Assembly (NCBI GenBank): GCA_046049705.1
Contig: JBJOQZ010000019.1
Span: forward strand, 1-14,712
Direction: 5' to 3'
DNA: 14,712 nt
Source: DALYDD01 sp046049705
GTDB lineage: Bacteria; Patescibacteriota; Minisyncoccia; Phycocordibacterales; CAIZLB01
Shown: piece after piece, positions 8,101-14,458 of the stretch
Layout: each line of letters opens with the position of its first letter
How positions within the stretch are numbered: position 1 is the stretch's first letter
Notes under the pieces: generated by a model
Database searches by the model: none
Seen by the model: the letters and a program-made list of their open reading frames with translations, nothing else
Told to the model about the DNA's origin: nothing
Position numbers and translations under genes: made by a program

Positions 8101-8211
8101 GATAGTTCCGTCTGTCTCTGGTAGGTACATATCTGCTGCCTGAACAATAGTTGGTGCACCAAATATGAAAAGTGCAGATAATACTATTGTTATATATAAA
8201 ATAAATCTCAT
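5182..8211 (-). CDS. Secreted LCAT-like lipase/acyltransferase with N-terminal beta-rich domain
   Basis: From the chosen start this is about 1009 residues; the numbers below count from an in-frame ATG at 8277 (1031 residues). Residues 23-48 form a signal peptide (MRFILYITIVLSALFIFGA). Residues about 50-300 are short beta-strand-like repeats, possibly a beta-helix. Residues about 300-690 are an alpha/beta hydrolase of the lecithin:cholesterol acyltransferase type: FFPGLQATRL (309-318) as oxyanion strand, YGYDWR (396-401), the nucleophile elbow AHSYGG with Ser434, YSIDGDGTV with Asp651, and KHVNIL with His684, so the catalytic triad appears complete. Residues about 760-860 are beta-rich and 880-1031 helical. 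It likely acts on lipids outside the membrane; hydrolase or acyl transfer cannot be told apart. The ATG at 8211 is preferred: it starts the signal peptide, has a -10 box 9 nt upstream, and the 8277 ATG lies inside a terminator. Confidence 0.8.
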   Translation of the reverse strand: MRFILYITIVLSALFIFGAPTIVQAADMYLPETDGTIFINSQVYVRADDTLHIPLGSKVYFGPYGSIYAKGNIFIGLEQKGVQLDSRQPSYQQSAVSGSSSDIVIINSDSNTYAFQIDGGNLIAINIKFQGNLFLEGYRRADISISNNQIEDTRLEPAEHMLPIISVYDHTQLEVSHSAIVSRVPDAYIQNRPALIETFNNASSTFVYTKITSQVSDTVFNIFSSSTLFIDKTILTSCNRWFAIFNQSFANGNVNESICSDQTQSVFNGGISNIRFTYEPCCSSVLFFPGLQATRLYTDISGQSKFKVWDPSSSTHINYLKMSVGGTATKKVFAKDIMSELRIAGVPVYSIYTTFLQEIQKMKEGGVIYELAQYGYDWRKSPQDIVTNDLIIQVETLAAESYSGKVSIVAHSYGGLVTKELLKKLKQQHKDYLIDKVVLVAVPETGAPSALFALLHGYDLQILKGIVLTSATMASFVQYMPSIYHLLPIQAYARAIDLIFLKEKYAVGLPASISAIYNWFSEKVKELSLIPPRGQEGARSILQIKNTGDVIGRPYMLKSEDDKLKGQYVSQSATWQSEFTSLNSTYRIWSIAGVGIPTLAGMKYDANICTIICPKKTVSAIPTYSIDGDGTVILDAISNRLGYKVLFNLESLNISKKTNIKHVNILESKDLLKIINQILVSGVVAVNTPYIIDIERQKDHRSKIYQIILDKDMLGGFKSLQKTTGKIIDNGQIKIIDDIPGSSVDLMGDQTIVTSLTVPDIITVSSSAHVRSSFSYTVSEHPVIYTNESAAKTEIQNVQHVVFKNIIIPAGSTGYVDTSSQTVTIGSTIYHAEPPISTGENTQSGTTTMSTATTTPLEHIAACRTYIQPLVEYIGTVPIVFDQIQNISLKNKYQKEYSNIKKIFQALQQEMSRGNCLNTKQSKYLQQIFEVSLSAEQRLSELGIGYTSILSTAKNVSIFPFNLLPMYKVQTRKSQTEVYLREVKDLFIFFARLNAHMLEFSERYGSISN
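5192..5219 (-). promoter_or_regulatory. Candidate promoter of rplJ-rplL within the lipase gene end
   Basis: On the minus strand TTGAAT (5214-5219) and TAGTAT (5192-5197) are spaced by 16 bp. They lie inside the last codons of the lipase gene, so transcription would begin near 5185, at the lipase stop codon and the outer strand of the L10 leader. Confidence 0.45.
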
Positions 8212-8220
8212 GCAAAGATG

Positions 8221-8249
8221 ATTACATCTGAAGCATGAAATTTTGATAA
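8221..8249 (-). promoter_or_regulatory. Promoter of the lipase gene, near-leaderless
   Basis: On the minus strand TTATCA (8244-8249) and TGTAAT (8221-8226) are spaced by 17 bp. The -10 box ends 9 nt before the ATG at 8211, so the mRNA would start within a few bases of the start codon. It lies directly behind the surface-protein terminator. Confidence 0.5.
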
Positions 8250-8276
8250 AGAAAAACCTACATAAAAATGCAGACA

Positions 8277-8310
8277 AAACAAAAACACCCCGTGAGGGGT
8301 GTTTTTGTTT
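8277..8310 (-). terminator. Bidirectional terminator after the surface-protein gene
   Basis: A perfect 15-bp stem (8277-8291 against 8296-8310) has a CACCCC/GGGGTG core and a four-base loop, flanked by A and T tracts on both sides. On the minus strand it closes the surface-protein transcript about 50 bp after its stop codon. Confidence 0.9.
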
Positions 8311-8322
8311 ACTTAACTTCTA

Positions 8323-8336
8323 CTAGCCGAAGCTAG
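8323..8336 (-). other. UUCG tetraloop hairpin in the surface-protein mRNA tail
   Basis: On the minus strand CTAGC-TTCG-GCTAG forms a 5-bp stem closed by C-G around a UUCG loop, an exceptionally stable tetraloop class. It lies between the stop codon and the terminator and may protect the 3' end of an abundant mRNA. Confidence 0.5.
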
Positions 8337-8359
8337 AAAGTCTTGCAATCTGCAAATTA

Positions 8360-10102
8360 TTATTTGCTGAAAGCAGCACCGTTCAAAGTCTTGTAGTCTT
8401 CGAATCCGTAAAGTTGTGTTACAGCGTTTCCTGCAACTGACCATGCAATTGACTTAACAAAAGCATAGTATGTACCACTTGATGGAACAGAAGCGTTGAA
8501 CAATGTAGCTGTAGCTACAAGCTTAGTAGCTGAGTTTTCAGACAAAGTAGTCTGACCACCAGCAGCTGAAACCTGAGCAGTTACAGTTGTACTTGCAGTT
8601 TCAGTACCAAGTCGAGCAGCATTAGCAAATACAACCTGTACTGTAGGAATTGCCATTGTTCCACCCTTAGGTGTTGTGTTGAGTTCGAATACAGCAGTCA
8701 TGCTTGTGTTTGAACCGTTAGCATTTGATCCTGAAGTCACAATTGTAGGTGTAGTTGCGATAGCAAATTCAGCAGCAGATGCGTACACGTAATGTGTAGC
8801 ACCTGTTACTGAACCTGAAGCACCTGCCACAGTAGTACCATTTGGCTTTTCATAGTCAAATGATGCAACTGAAACTACAACTGTTGAGTTGTTAGTAGCT
8901 GAAGCTGAGAAGTTACCCTTAACTACGAAAGTCTTTGTAGTATCTCGTGTAAGAGCAACATTCAAGTTATCGATAGCAACTGAGTTTCCAGTGATTGATC
9001 GTGAACCAACCATAGTTGATCCATCCCAAAGTTCAACTGAAGTCAATGAGTTACTTGTAGTTGTTGAAACTGACAAAGTAACCTTAGTGAGTTTAGAGTC
9101 ACCAGTAGTTGACTTAGCGTTGAATCGAGTTAGGTCAATTCGCTCTGGAGTTGTCAAAGTTGTAGAAGAAGCGTAAATGTTCTTTGATCGAATTTCTTGA
9201 TCAGCAACAGATACAGTAACTACAGCGTCACCAGGCTTCTTGAATGTATGGTTCTTTGTAAGACCATCCAATGAGTAGAAGCTGTTTACACCGTTTCCAG
9301 AAACTGTTCGCATAGATGATGTATTGTAACCATCGATGATAACTGTTCGTGAAGCGTCAATGTAGTTTGTTGAGAAACTGAAAGTCAAGAACTTAGTAGC
9401 GTCCTTAGGAACTACATAGTTAAGACCAGAAAGTCGAACGTAGTATACAGAGTTTGAATCCTTTGTGAAAGTTGAAGAGTTCACAGGGATTGTAGCAACT
9501 ACATTTGATCCATCCCATACCTTGATAGTATTGATGAAGTTTCCAGGGTTCTCGAATCCATTGTTGTTAACTGAAACCTGAAGGTCTACAGTTTGTACAG
9601 CAACGTCAGCAAGTCGAGCCTTGAGTTCAAGACCGTATACTGGAACATCGTTTTGTGTCTGCACGTTAGCATTGTCAGCAGGAGCTGCAGCAAGTCGTAC
9701 ATCGAGAGTACCTTCAACACCAGTATTTACCATACCAGGAGTTGTAGGAGTAACTGGAGTACCAGGTACTACAGGAGTAGCAACCGCATCTGCCATTACA
9801 GCGGCTCGAGTGATCGGACCGAAGTAACCAGCAGCTGGTTTGATACCCTTCATAGTTTGGTAAGCAGCAAGAGCGCTTCGAGTCATAGAACCGAAGTATC
9901 CTTTAGCTACACCAGCAGGGATTGTAAGAAGTCCCTTTGTTTCGAGGAATGACTGTAGTGCAACTACGTCAGCTCCACGGCTACCAATCGTAAGATTAGT
10001 ATTGAATGTGTAAGAAGCAGATGTCTGCGCAGAAGCAGCCGCAGGAGCGACTACTGTAAGTGCAAGAGCAAGAGCAACTACAGCTGTGAAAATTTTCTTC
10101 AT
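8360..10102 (-). CDS. Secreted peptidoglycan-binding, S-layer-like surface protein
   Basis: This 580-residue protein starts with a clear signal peptide (1-25, MKKIF then an Ala/Leu/Val core and ASA-Q as cleavage site). Residues about 36-103 form a PGBD-1 type peptidoglycan-binding domain (SRGADVVALQSFLETKG, GYFGSMTRSALAAYQ, GYFGPITRAAV). A Pro/Thr/Val linker (about 109-125) follows. The rest is Thr/Ser/Ala/Val-rich and beta-strand-like, with a repeated signature, KVWDGSNVVATI near 194-205 and ELWDGSTMVGSR near 357-368, suggesting at least two related modules. No cysteine is present in the whole protein, and no C-terminal membrane anchor is seen. This composition fits an S-layer or other abundant surface protein held to the wall by the PGBD. 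A long structured leader, a UUCG hairpin and a strong terminator also point to high expression. Confidence 0.8.
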   Translation of the reverse strand: MKKIFTAVVALALALTVVAPAAASAQTSASYTFNTNLTIGSRGADVVALQSFLETKGLLTIPAGVAKGYFGSMTRSALAAYQTMKGIKPAAGYFGPITRAAVMADAVATPVVPGTPVTPTTPGMVNTGVEGTLDVRLAAAPADNANVQTQNDVPVYGLELKARLADVAVQTVDLQVSVNNNGFENPGNFINTIKVWDGSNVVATIPVNSSTFTKDSNSVYYVRLSGLNYVVPKDATKFLTFSFSTNYIDASRTVIIDGYNTSSMRTVSGNGVNSFYSLDGLTKNHTFKKPGDAVVTVSVADQEIRSKNIYASSTTLTTPERIDLTRFNAKSTTGDSKLTKVTLSVSTTTSNSLTSVELWDGSTMVGSRSITGNSVAIDNLNVALTRDTTKTFVVKGNFSASATNNSTVVVSVASFDYEKPNGTTVAGASGSVTGATHYVYASAAEFAIATTPTIVTSGSNANGSNTSMTAVFELNTTPKGGTMAIPTVQVVFANAARLGTETASTTVTAQVSAAGGQTTLSENSATKLVATATLFNASVPSSGTYYAFVKSIAWSVAGNAVTQLYGFEDYKTLNGAAFSK

Positions 10103-10680
10103 ATATGAATTAATTTGGATTTTAAAGATGAGTTAGTCCCCATTAGTTGTAAAGCAAATAATGTGGGGCATTGGCCCATCTCCGGGTTTTTAATACTGAC
10201 ATCGCAGACCCGATTCACACCTTTACTATATATATGTATAGGGTTGAATCGGATCTACGGCATCAGTTTTTTTATAATAAGAAAATCTGTCGAAGATTTT
10301 CTTAAACCATCTCTTTGCTTTTTTGTTGTTCGACACGAGCAAAGAAATCGGTGTTAGTACGATGAGGGGTGCTGAAAAACTGAATAGGCGGAACTAGTGC
10401 AGGGTTCTGAAGATGCATTGAATACAATGTAATGCATTGATTGTTACCAGATAGTTAATCTGTATGAAATTGTCAAAGTCCGAGTGTACACCAATAACAA
10501 CAATATCTGCGTAACAATCATGACGGTGTACAGCTCCATATATTACAAAAATACCCCCTTATAGTCAATCAGTAGCATAGTTTGTCAATATCGATGTCAA
10601 GTCAAATGAAGACTCAAATAAAAGACATTTTATAGGTCACGGTAAAAAATCTATCGCAGACCCTGGAGAAATTACATGCT
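10103..10680 (-). other. Long hairpin-rich leader region of the surface-protein gene
   Basis: The 578 bp before the surface-protein gene hold no convincing coding frame. At least seven inverted repeats are visible: 10485-10492/10525-10532 (TGTACACC arms), 10447-10461 (CAGAT/ATCTG), 10414-10436 (TGCATT/AATGCA, with an alternative CATTG/CAATG pairing), 10312-10319/10338-10345 (TCTTTGCT), 10279-10288/10294-10303 (perfect 10 bp), 10207-10217/10244-10254 (11 bp with G-U) and 10137-10167 (CCCC...GGGG arms with a bulge). The 11-mer ATCGCAGACCC occurs twice in the same orientation (10201-10211 and 10653-10663). Likely a long 5' untranslated region; function not recognised. Confidence 0.5.
10448..10476 (-). 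promoter_or_regulatory. Candidate promoter of the surface-protein gene
   Basis: On the minus strand TTGACA (10471-10476) and TATCTG (10448-10453) are spaced by 17 bp. The -10 overlaps the small palindrome CAGAT-AGTTA-ATCTG (10447-10461), a possible operator. A second candidate lies upstream: TTGACT (10563-10568), 17 bp, TAATAT (10540-10545). Two further TTGACA hexamers occur at 10583-10588 and 10595-10600. Which one is used cannot be decided by eye; any of them implies a leader of more than 330 nt. Confidence 0.4.
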
Positions 10681-11535
10681 TTAGACCCCGATTGAATACC
10701 GACTCCACCTCCTCTCCCCTTCTTTTTTTAGTACACCATGTTCGACAAGTGCCAACAACTCTCTCTGAATCGTCTTTTCACTGCACCCTGTAATCTTATC
10801 TACGAGGTCTCGAATTGTAAGCTGTCCTTTAAGACGAATTTCTTTCACAATAGTGCTTTGCCTATCAGTTAATACCCCTGGAGCCTGATTAGAGCTCGCG
10901 GAACCAGATTGTACTTTGCCAGTATTTTGATTTGATTCATTTTTCCTAATTACTTTGCTTACTGAAGGCTGACTTGTCCCAAAGTACCCCACTCTAGCAT
11001 CAGGTTGATTTTGAAGTGTAGGCATAGAAGGTGACATAGTTTGATCACCCTTTTGATTTACTGCAGACAATGGACTTATAGATTTAACCTCTGAACCCTT
11101 TGAAGGGACCTGGTGCATAGATATAGATTGAACCTGTGTATCAGAGGCAACATAATCGTCGATAGAAATATCTGTAAAAAGATTCCGAAGTGATTGCTCG
11201 ATTACCCCTTTTGTATCTGATGACAAGAGCATGTCTTTTACCCTATTTATTTCAAGGACAATAATTTCAGCATTTTGATTTGCAACCAATCGAGCTTTCG
11301 ATGCGACTAATATAAGTGATGATGTGACCGATAGATTTTGCTCCAAAAGCCCTGACTCAATCGACTCTGATTTATAAGACATCTCTACCAATTCATATGC
11401 CAGTGTTCTCAGTTTTGACTTTAAAGGTTCCCTGTCTGATAGATGATTGGTAACCATATATATGGCCGTGGCTATACGCTCAAGTTTATCAGACATTTGT
11501 ATATTTTGGATTTTGTCTTGGTTTTGGGTTTGCAT
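10681..11535 (-). CDS. Protein with C-terminal DeoR-like helix-turn-helix domain
   Basis: This 284-residue soluble protein has three parts. Residues about 14-125 are helical (SDKLERIATAIYMVTNHLSDREPLKSKLR), an N-terminal domain I associate with small CPR proteins that also carry HTH domains. Residues about 126-222 are a low-complexity Ser/Gln/Pro/Asn linker. Residues about 223-284 form a winged helix-turn-helix of DeoR type (DRQSTIVKEIRLKGQLTIRDL, then CSEKTIQRELLALVEHGVLKKEGERRWSRY), with EKTIQRELLAL as recognition helix. It is probably a DNA-binding regulator with an unknown signal. It is divergent from ftsK and lies directly before the surface-protein gene, its most plausible nearby target (inference). 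Translation could also begin at the second Met (residue 14); neither start has a Shine-Dalgarno. Confidence 0.7.
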   Translation of the reverse strand: MQTQNQDKIQNIQMSDKLERIATAIYMVTNHLSDREPLKSKLRTLAYELVEMSYKSESIESGLLEQNLSVTSSLILVASKARLVANQNAEIIVLEINRVKDMLLSSDTKGVIEQSLRNLFTDISIDDYVASDTQVQSISMHQVPSKGSEVKSISPLSAVNQKGDQTMSPSMPTLQNQPDARVGYFGTSQPSVSKVIRKNESNQNTGKVQSGSASSNQAPGVLTDRQSTIVKEIRLKGQLTIRDLVDKITGCSEKTIQRELLALVEHGVLKKEGERRWSRYSIGV

Positions 11536-11633
11536 ATATTTTGATAAGAATATGTCTTTTAGCGTCTTTTATTTGACCTCAAAAACTTGATCGTTTTTTT
11601 GTTAAAAAAGTGTAAAGACATCTATCGCCGCTC

Positions 11634-11662
11634 ATTATATATAAGACAAATTAAATAGCAAA
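11634..11662 (-). promoter_or_regulatory. Candidate promoter of the HTH gene
   Basis: On the minus strand a perfect TATAAT (11634-11639) lies 17 bp from a poor -35 (TTTGCT, 11657-11662). The start near 11627 would leave a leader of about 90 nt before the ATG at 11535. Confidence 0.4.
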
Positions 11663-11678
11663 TTTAGAGCTACAAAGG

Positions 11679-11692
11679 TCACGTGATAAAAT
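11679..11692 (+). promoter_or_regulatory. Extended -10 of leaderless ftsK, overlapping palindrome
   Basis: TGATAAAAT (TGn plus TAAAAT, box at 11687-11692) ends 8 nt before the ftsK ATG, so transcription would begin at or beside the start codon. The 8-bp palindrome TCACGTGA (11679-11686) overlaps the TGn element and could be an operator. Confidence 0.5.
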
Positions 11693-11700
11693 AACTCTAT

Positions 11701-14043
11701 ATGGCAAAGAAAGAAAATAGAAAACTAGCATCTGAATCAAATACCAGGTCAAAATCTAAATCTCAATCAGCTAAGGTTTTGAAAGATACCACCATGCAGA
11801 GTGTATGGGGTATTTCTTTATTTGTATTATCATTATTCTTTCTACTCGCAGCCTTTGGTAAAGGTGGACCAGCTGGTAGATCTATATTTACTTGGTTCAC
11901 AACCCTTCTTGGATACGGATACTACCTGATTCCTACACTACTTCTTATTCTTGCCCTTTCATTTTTTGGAGATAGAAATAAACAATTTGGTTCCGCCAAA
12001 ATTATCGGCTCATTCCTTTTCATCCTATCTGGACTCGGCATCTTTGACCTGATTCGAGATGGAAGTGGTGGCTGGGCAGGAAACATTCTTGCCTATCCAC
12101 TCGTATCTCTATTTGATCAAACTGTGAGTTTCATTGTACTTACTGCCACAACAATAATAGGTATTCTTATTATCTTAGATGCTGCCCTACACCGAGACTC
12201 ACTTTTCTTTTGGCGCAAGCGTGATGAAAATGGCGATGAAGAGTACGAACCTCAAATTGAATCGGATGAAGACGTACTTCGGGCTGCAAAATTAAAATTG
12301 AAAAAAGGTAAGCCTGAGCCGATCGAGGCAGAAGAAAAGGACAATATCGATAGTGAGTCATCTGGCAAATCTGTCCTTGAAAAGATAAAGGACAAGATGT
12401 CATCTGCGGCTCAAAATAAGGCTGAAGACGTCCAATCGGACACACCGGATCTTGATCCAAATTTCGTACCCCTCTTTGCAAGAAAGACCGCTTTGCTTGG
12501 AAAAGAATATATCGCACCCCCTCTTTCACTCCTAGAAACTGACAGCGGAAAACCTGGTGTTGGGGACGTAAAAGCAAATGCCAATATCATCAAAAGGACT
12601 CTCCAAAACTTCGGTATCGATGTCGAGATGGATGAAGTTTCGATTGGCCCATCTGTTACAAGATATGCACTCAAGCCTGCAGAAGGAGTAAAGCTTTCTA
12701 AGATTCTCGGACTCCAAAACAACCTATCACTTGCTCTTGCCGCTCACCCTATCCGTATCGAAGCACCTATTCCAGGTAAATCACTAGTAGGTATCGAAAT
12801 CCCAAATACAGTCAAAACAAAAGTAGGTCTTGGAACACTTTTAGCTAGTGATGAATTTAAAAAATCCGATAAACCCCTCATGGTGGCACTTGGAAAAGGA
12901 ATCTCTGGTAAGACATATTTTTATAACCTCGCAAAGATGCCTCACCTTCTCCTTGCCGGTGCCACTGGTTCTGGTAAATCTGTAACTGCACATGCACTCC
13001 TCACTTCCCTGCTCTACCGCAACTCACCAGAAAATTTGCGATTTATTATGATCGATCCAAAGCGAGTAGAGCTTACACAATACAATGGTATTCCTCATCT
13101 TCTTACACCAGTAATTACAGATGCTAAGAAAGCAATCATGGCACTTCGATGGGCCGCAAAAGAGATGGACAGACGATATGATCTTCTTGAAAAGAAGGCG
13201 GTTCGAGATATTGATTCATATCATAAAAACATCATGATGCCCGCACTTGAGAAGCGAAAGAAAGAAGGTCCTATCGCTGAAGACTCTGATATAAAGGAAG
13301 AAATTATTGACCCAATGCCATATATAGTAGTCATGATCGATGAGTTGGCAGATATCATGCAAGCGTACCCGAGAGAACTCGAAGCTGGAATCGTAAGACT
13401 GGCGCAGATGAGTCGTGCTGTTGGTATTCACCTTATCTTGTCTACACAGCGTCCTTCTGTAAACGTCATCACTGGTCTTATCAAGGCAAACGTACCTTCA
13501 CGTATTGCACTCCAAGTGGCCTCACAAATTGATTCACGTACCATCCTTGATATGCGAGGAGCAGAAGAACTTCTTGGTGCTGGAGATATGCTTTGGATGG
13601 CAGCCGATATGCCAAGTCCAGTTCGAGTACAATCTGCTTTTGTAACCGAAGAAGAAACTCGTAAAATTGTAAAACACCTTAAAGATAATATCGATGGATT
13701 GGTAAATGAGATTCAACTTGGTGGCACTGCAGCAGACCAAGGTGCAAACGATCCGATATTTAGCGCAGGATCATCTACTTCTGGTGGTGGTTTTGGTGGT
13801 GACAATGATGTAGACGACGATCTATATGATGAAGCAAAAGATATTGTCATGAAAGCTGGTAAAGCCTCAACTTCATATATCCAACGAAAACTCAGAGTTG
13901 GATATGCCCGTGCAGCAAGACTTATGGATATTCTTGAAGATAAAGGTGTCATCGGTCCAGCTGATGGCTCTAAACCAAGAGAGGTTATCGGATATAGTGG
14001 CAATACTCAAGATTCAGATGAAGCTGATACTTCAGACAATTAA
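11701..14043 (+). CDS. ftsK: DNA translocase FtsK/SpoIIIE
   Basis: This 780-residue ATP-driven DNA pump works at the division septum and moves chromosome ends into daughter cells. The N-terminus is basic. Four membrane helices lie at about 33-52, 66-90, 98-118 and 131-160. A short charged linker (about 170-260) replaces the very long linker of E. coli FtsK, making it similar in size to SpoIIIE. The motor follows: alpha domain with IDVEMDEVSIGPSVTRYALKP near 306-326, Walker A GATGSGKS (420-427), RFIMIDPKRVEL (447-458), Walker B YIVVMIDELAD (541-551) and STQRPSVNVITG (581-592). After a Gly/Ser-rich stretch the gamma winged helix (about 706-768) has STSYIQRKLRVGYARAARLMD, the part that reads polar KOPS/SRS-type sequences. 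It is the first gene of a cluster with the Ig-like protein and recA. Confidence 0.96.
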   Translation: MAKKENRKLASESNTRSKSKSQSAKVLKDTTMQSVWGISLFVLSLFFLLAAFGKGGPAGRSIFTWFTTLLGYGYYLIPTLLLILALSFFGDRNKQFGSAKIIGSFLFILSGLGIFDLIRDGSGGWAGNILAYPLVSLFDQTVSFIVLTATTIIGILIILDAALHRDSLFFWRKRDENGDEEYEPQIESDEDVLRAAKLKLKKGKPEPIEAEEKDNIDSESSGKSVLEKIKDKMSSAAQNKAEDVQSDTPDLDPNFVPLFARKTALLGKEYIAPPLSLLETDSGKPGVGDVKANANIIKRTLQNFGIDVEMDEVSIGPSVTRYALKPAEGVKLSKILGLQNNLSLALAAHPIRIEAPIPGKSLVGIEIPNTVKTKVGLGTLLASDEFKKSDKPLMVALGKGISGKTYFYNLAKMPHLLLAGATGSGKSVTAHALLTSLLYRNSPENLRFIMIDPKRVELTQYNGIPHLLTPVITDAKKAIMALRWAAKEMDRRYDLLEKKAVRDIDSYHKNIMMPALEKRKKEGPIAEDSDIKEEIIDPMPYIVVMIDELADIMQAYPRELEAGIVRLAQMSRAVGIHLILSTQRPSVNVITGLIKANVPSRIALQVASQIDSRTILDMRGAEELLGAGDMLWMAADMPSPVRVQSAFVTEEETRKIVKHLKDNIDGLVNEIQLGGTAADQGANDPIFSAGSSTSGGGFGGDNDVDDDLYDEAKDIVMKAGKASTSYIQRKLRVGYARAARLMDILEDKGVIGPADGSKPREVIGYSGNTQDSDEADTSDN

Positions 14044-14082
14044 ACATGCTAAAATTGATGAAAATTTAATCTCCATTTACTT

Positions 14083-14445
14083 ATGATTACCCAGTACCAA
14101 GATGGCAAACTAGCGATAAAAATACTGATTGTATCTGTATTTATCATATCCCTCGTTGGCTATTCTTTGTTTCAGGTACATAAGATTATGACTGGTCCGA
14201 CGATAGAACTTTCCCTTCCCCATGATTCACTCGTGACAGGGCCAAATAACCGCATTCGTCTCACTGGTATAGCTGCAAACGTCGCCTTTATATCACTAAA
14301 TGACAATCCAATATATGTAGATGAAACTGGTACATTTAATGAAAGTTTGTTGCTAAATCCAGGCTATAATATAATCAAGCTGTACGGTAAAGATAAGTTT
14401 GGAAAGACTCTTACCAAGCTTGTTGAGATTACATATAAACCTTAA
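14083..14445 (+). CDS. Membrane-anchored Ig-like domain protein
   Basis: This 120-residue protein has one N-terminal membrane helix (about 10-32, IKILIVSVFIISLVGYSLF) and an outside domain (about 40-120) of beta-sandwich type. The pattern PTIELSLPHDSLVTG, RIRLTGIA, FISLNDNPIYVDETGTFNESLLLNPGYNIIKLYGKDKFG and LVEITYKP resembles glucodextranase-B/Ig-like modules, where a short beta-sandwich with a G-x-F turn precedes a NxI strand. No catalytic residues are apparent. It lies 39 bp after ftsK and 13 bp before recA, so it is very likely cotranscribed. Its role is unknown; an envelope or division-site function is only a guess from its neighbour. Confidence 0.75.
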   Translation: MITQYQDGKLAIKILIVSVFIISLVGYSLFQVHKIMTGPTIELSLPHDSLVTGPNNRIRLTGIAANVAFISLNDNPIYVDETGTFNESLLLNPGYNIIKLYGKDKFGKTLTKLVEITYKP

Positions 14446-14458
14446 ACAAAATACTGCC

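Noticed and set aside
8211..8277. Upstream ATG (8277) as start of the lipase gene.
   Set aside because: That ATG lies within the terminator of the surface-protein gene; the added 22 residues are not signal-like, while the ATG at 8211 opens a classic signal peptide and has a promoter at the right place.
10115..10357. 80-codon plus-strand frame in the surface-protein leader.
   Set aside because: It crosses four inverted repeats, has no start context or upstream promoter and no recognisable domain.
10681..11535. GYFG string shared by the HTH protein (residue 183 on) and the peptidoglycan-binding domain of the surface protein.
   Set aside because: In the HTH protein it lies in a disordered linker without the rest of the domain, so it is most likely chance.
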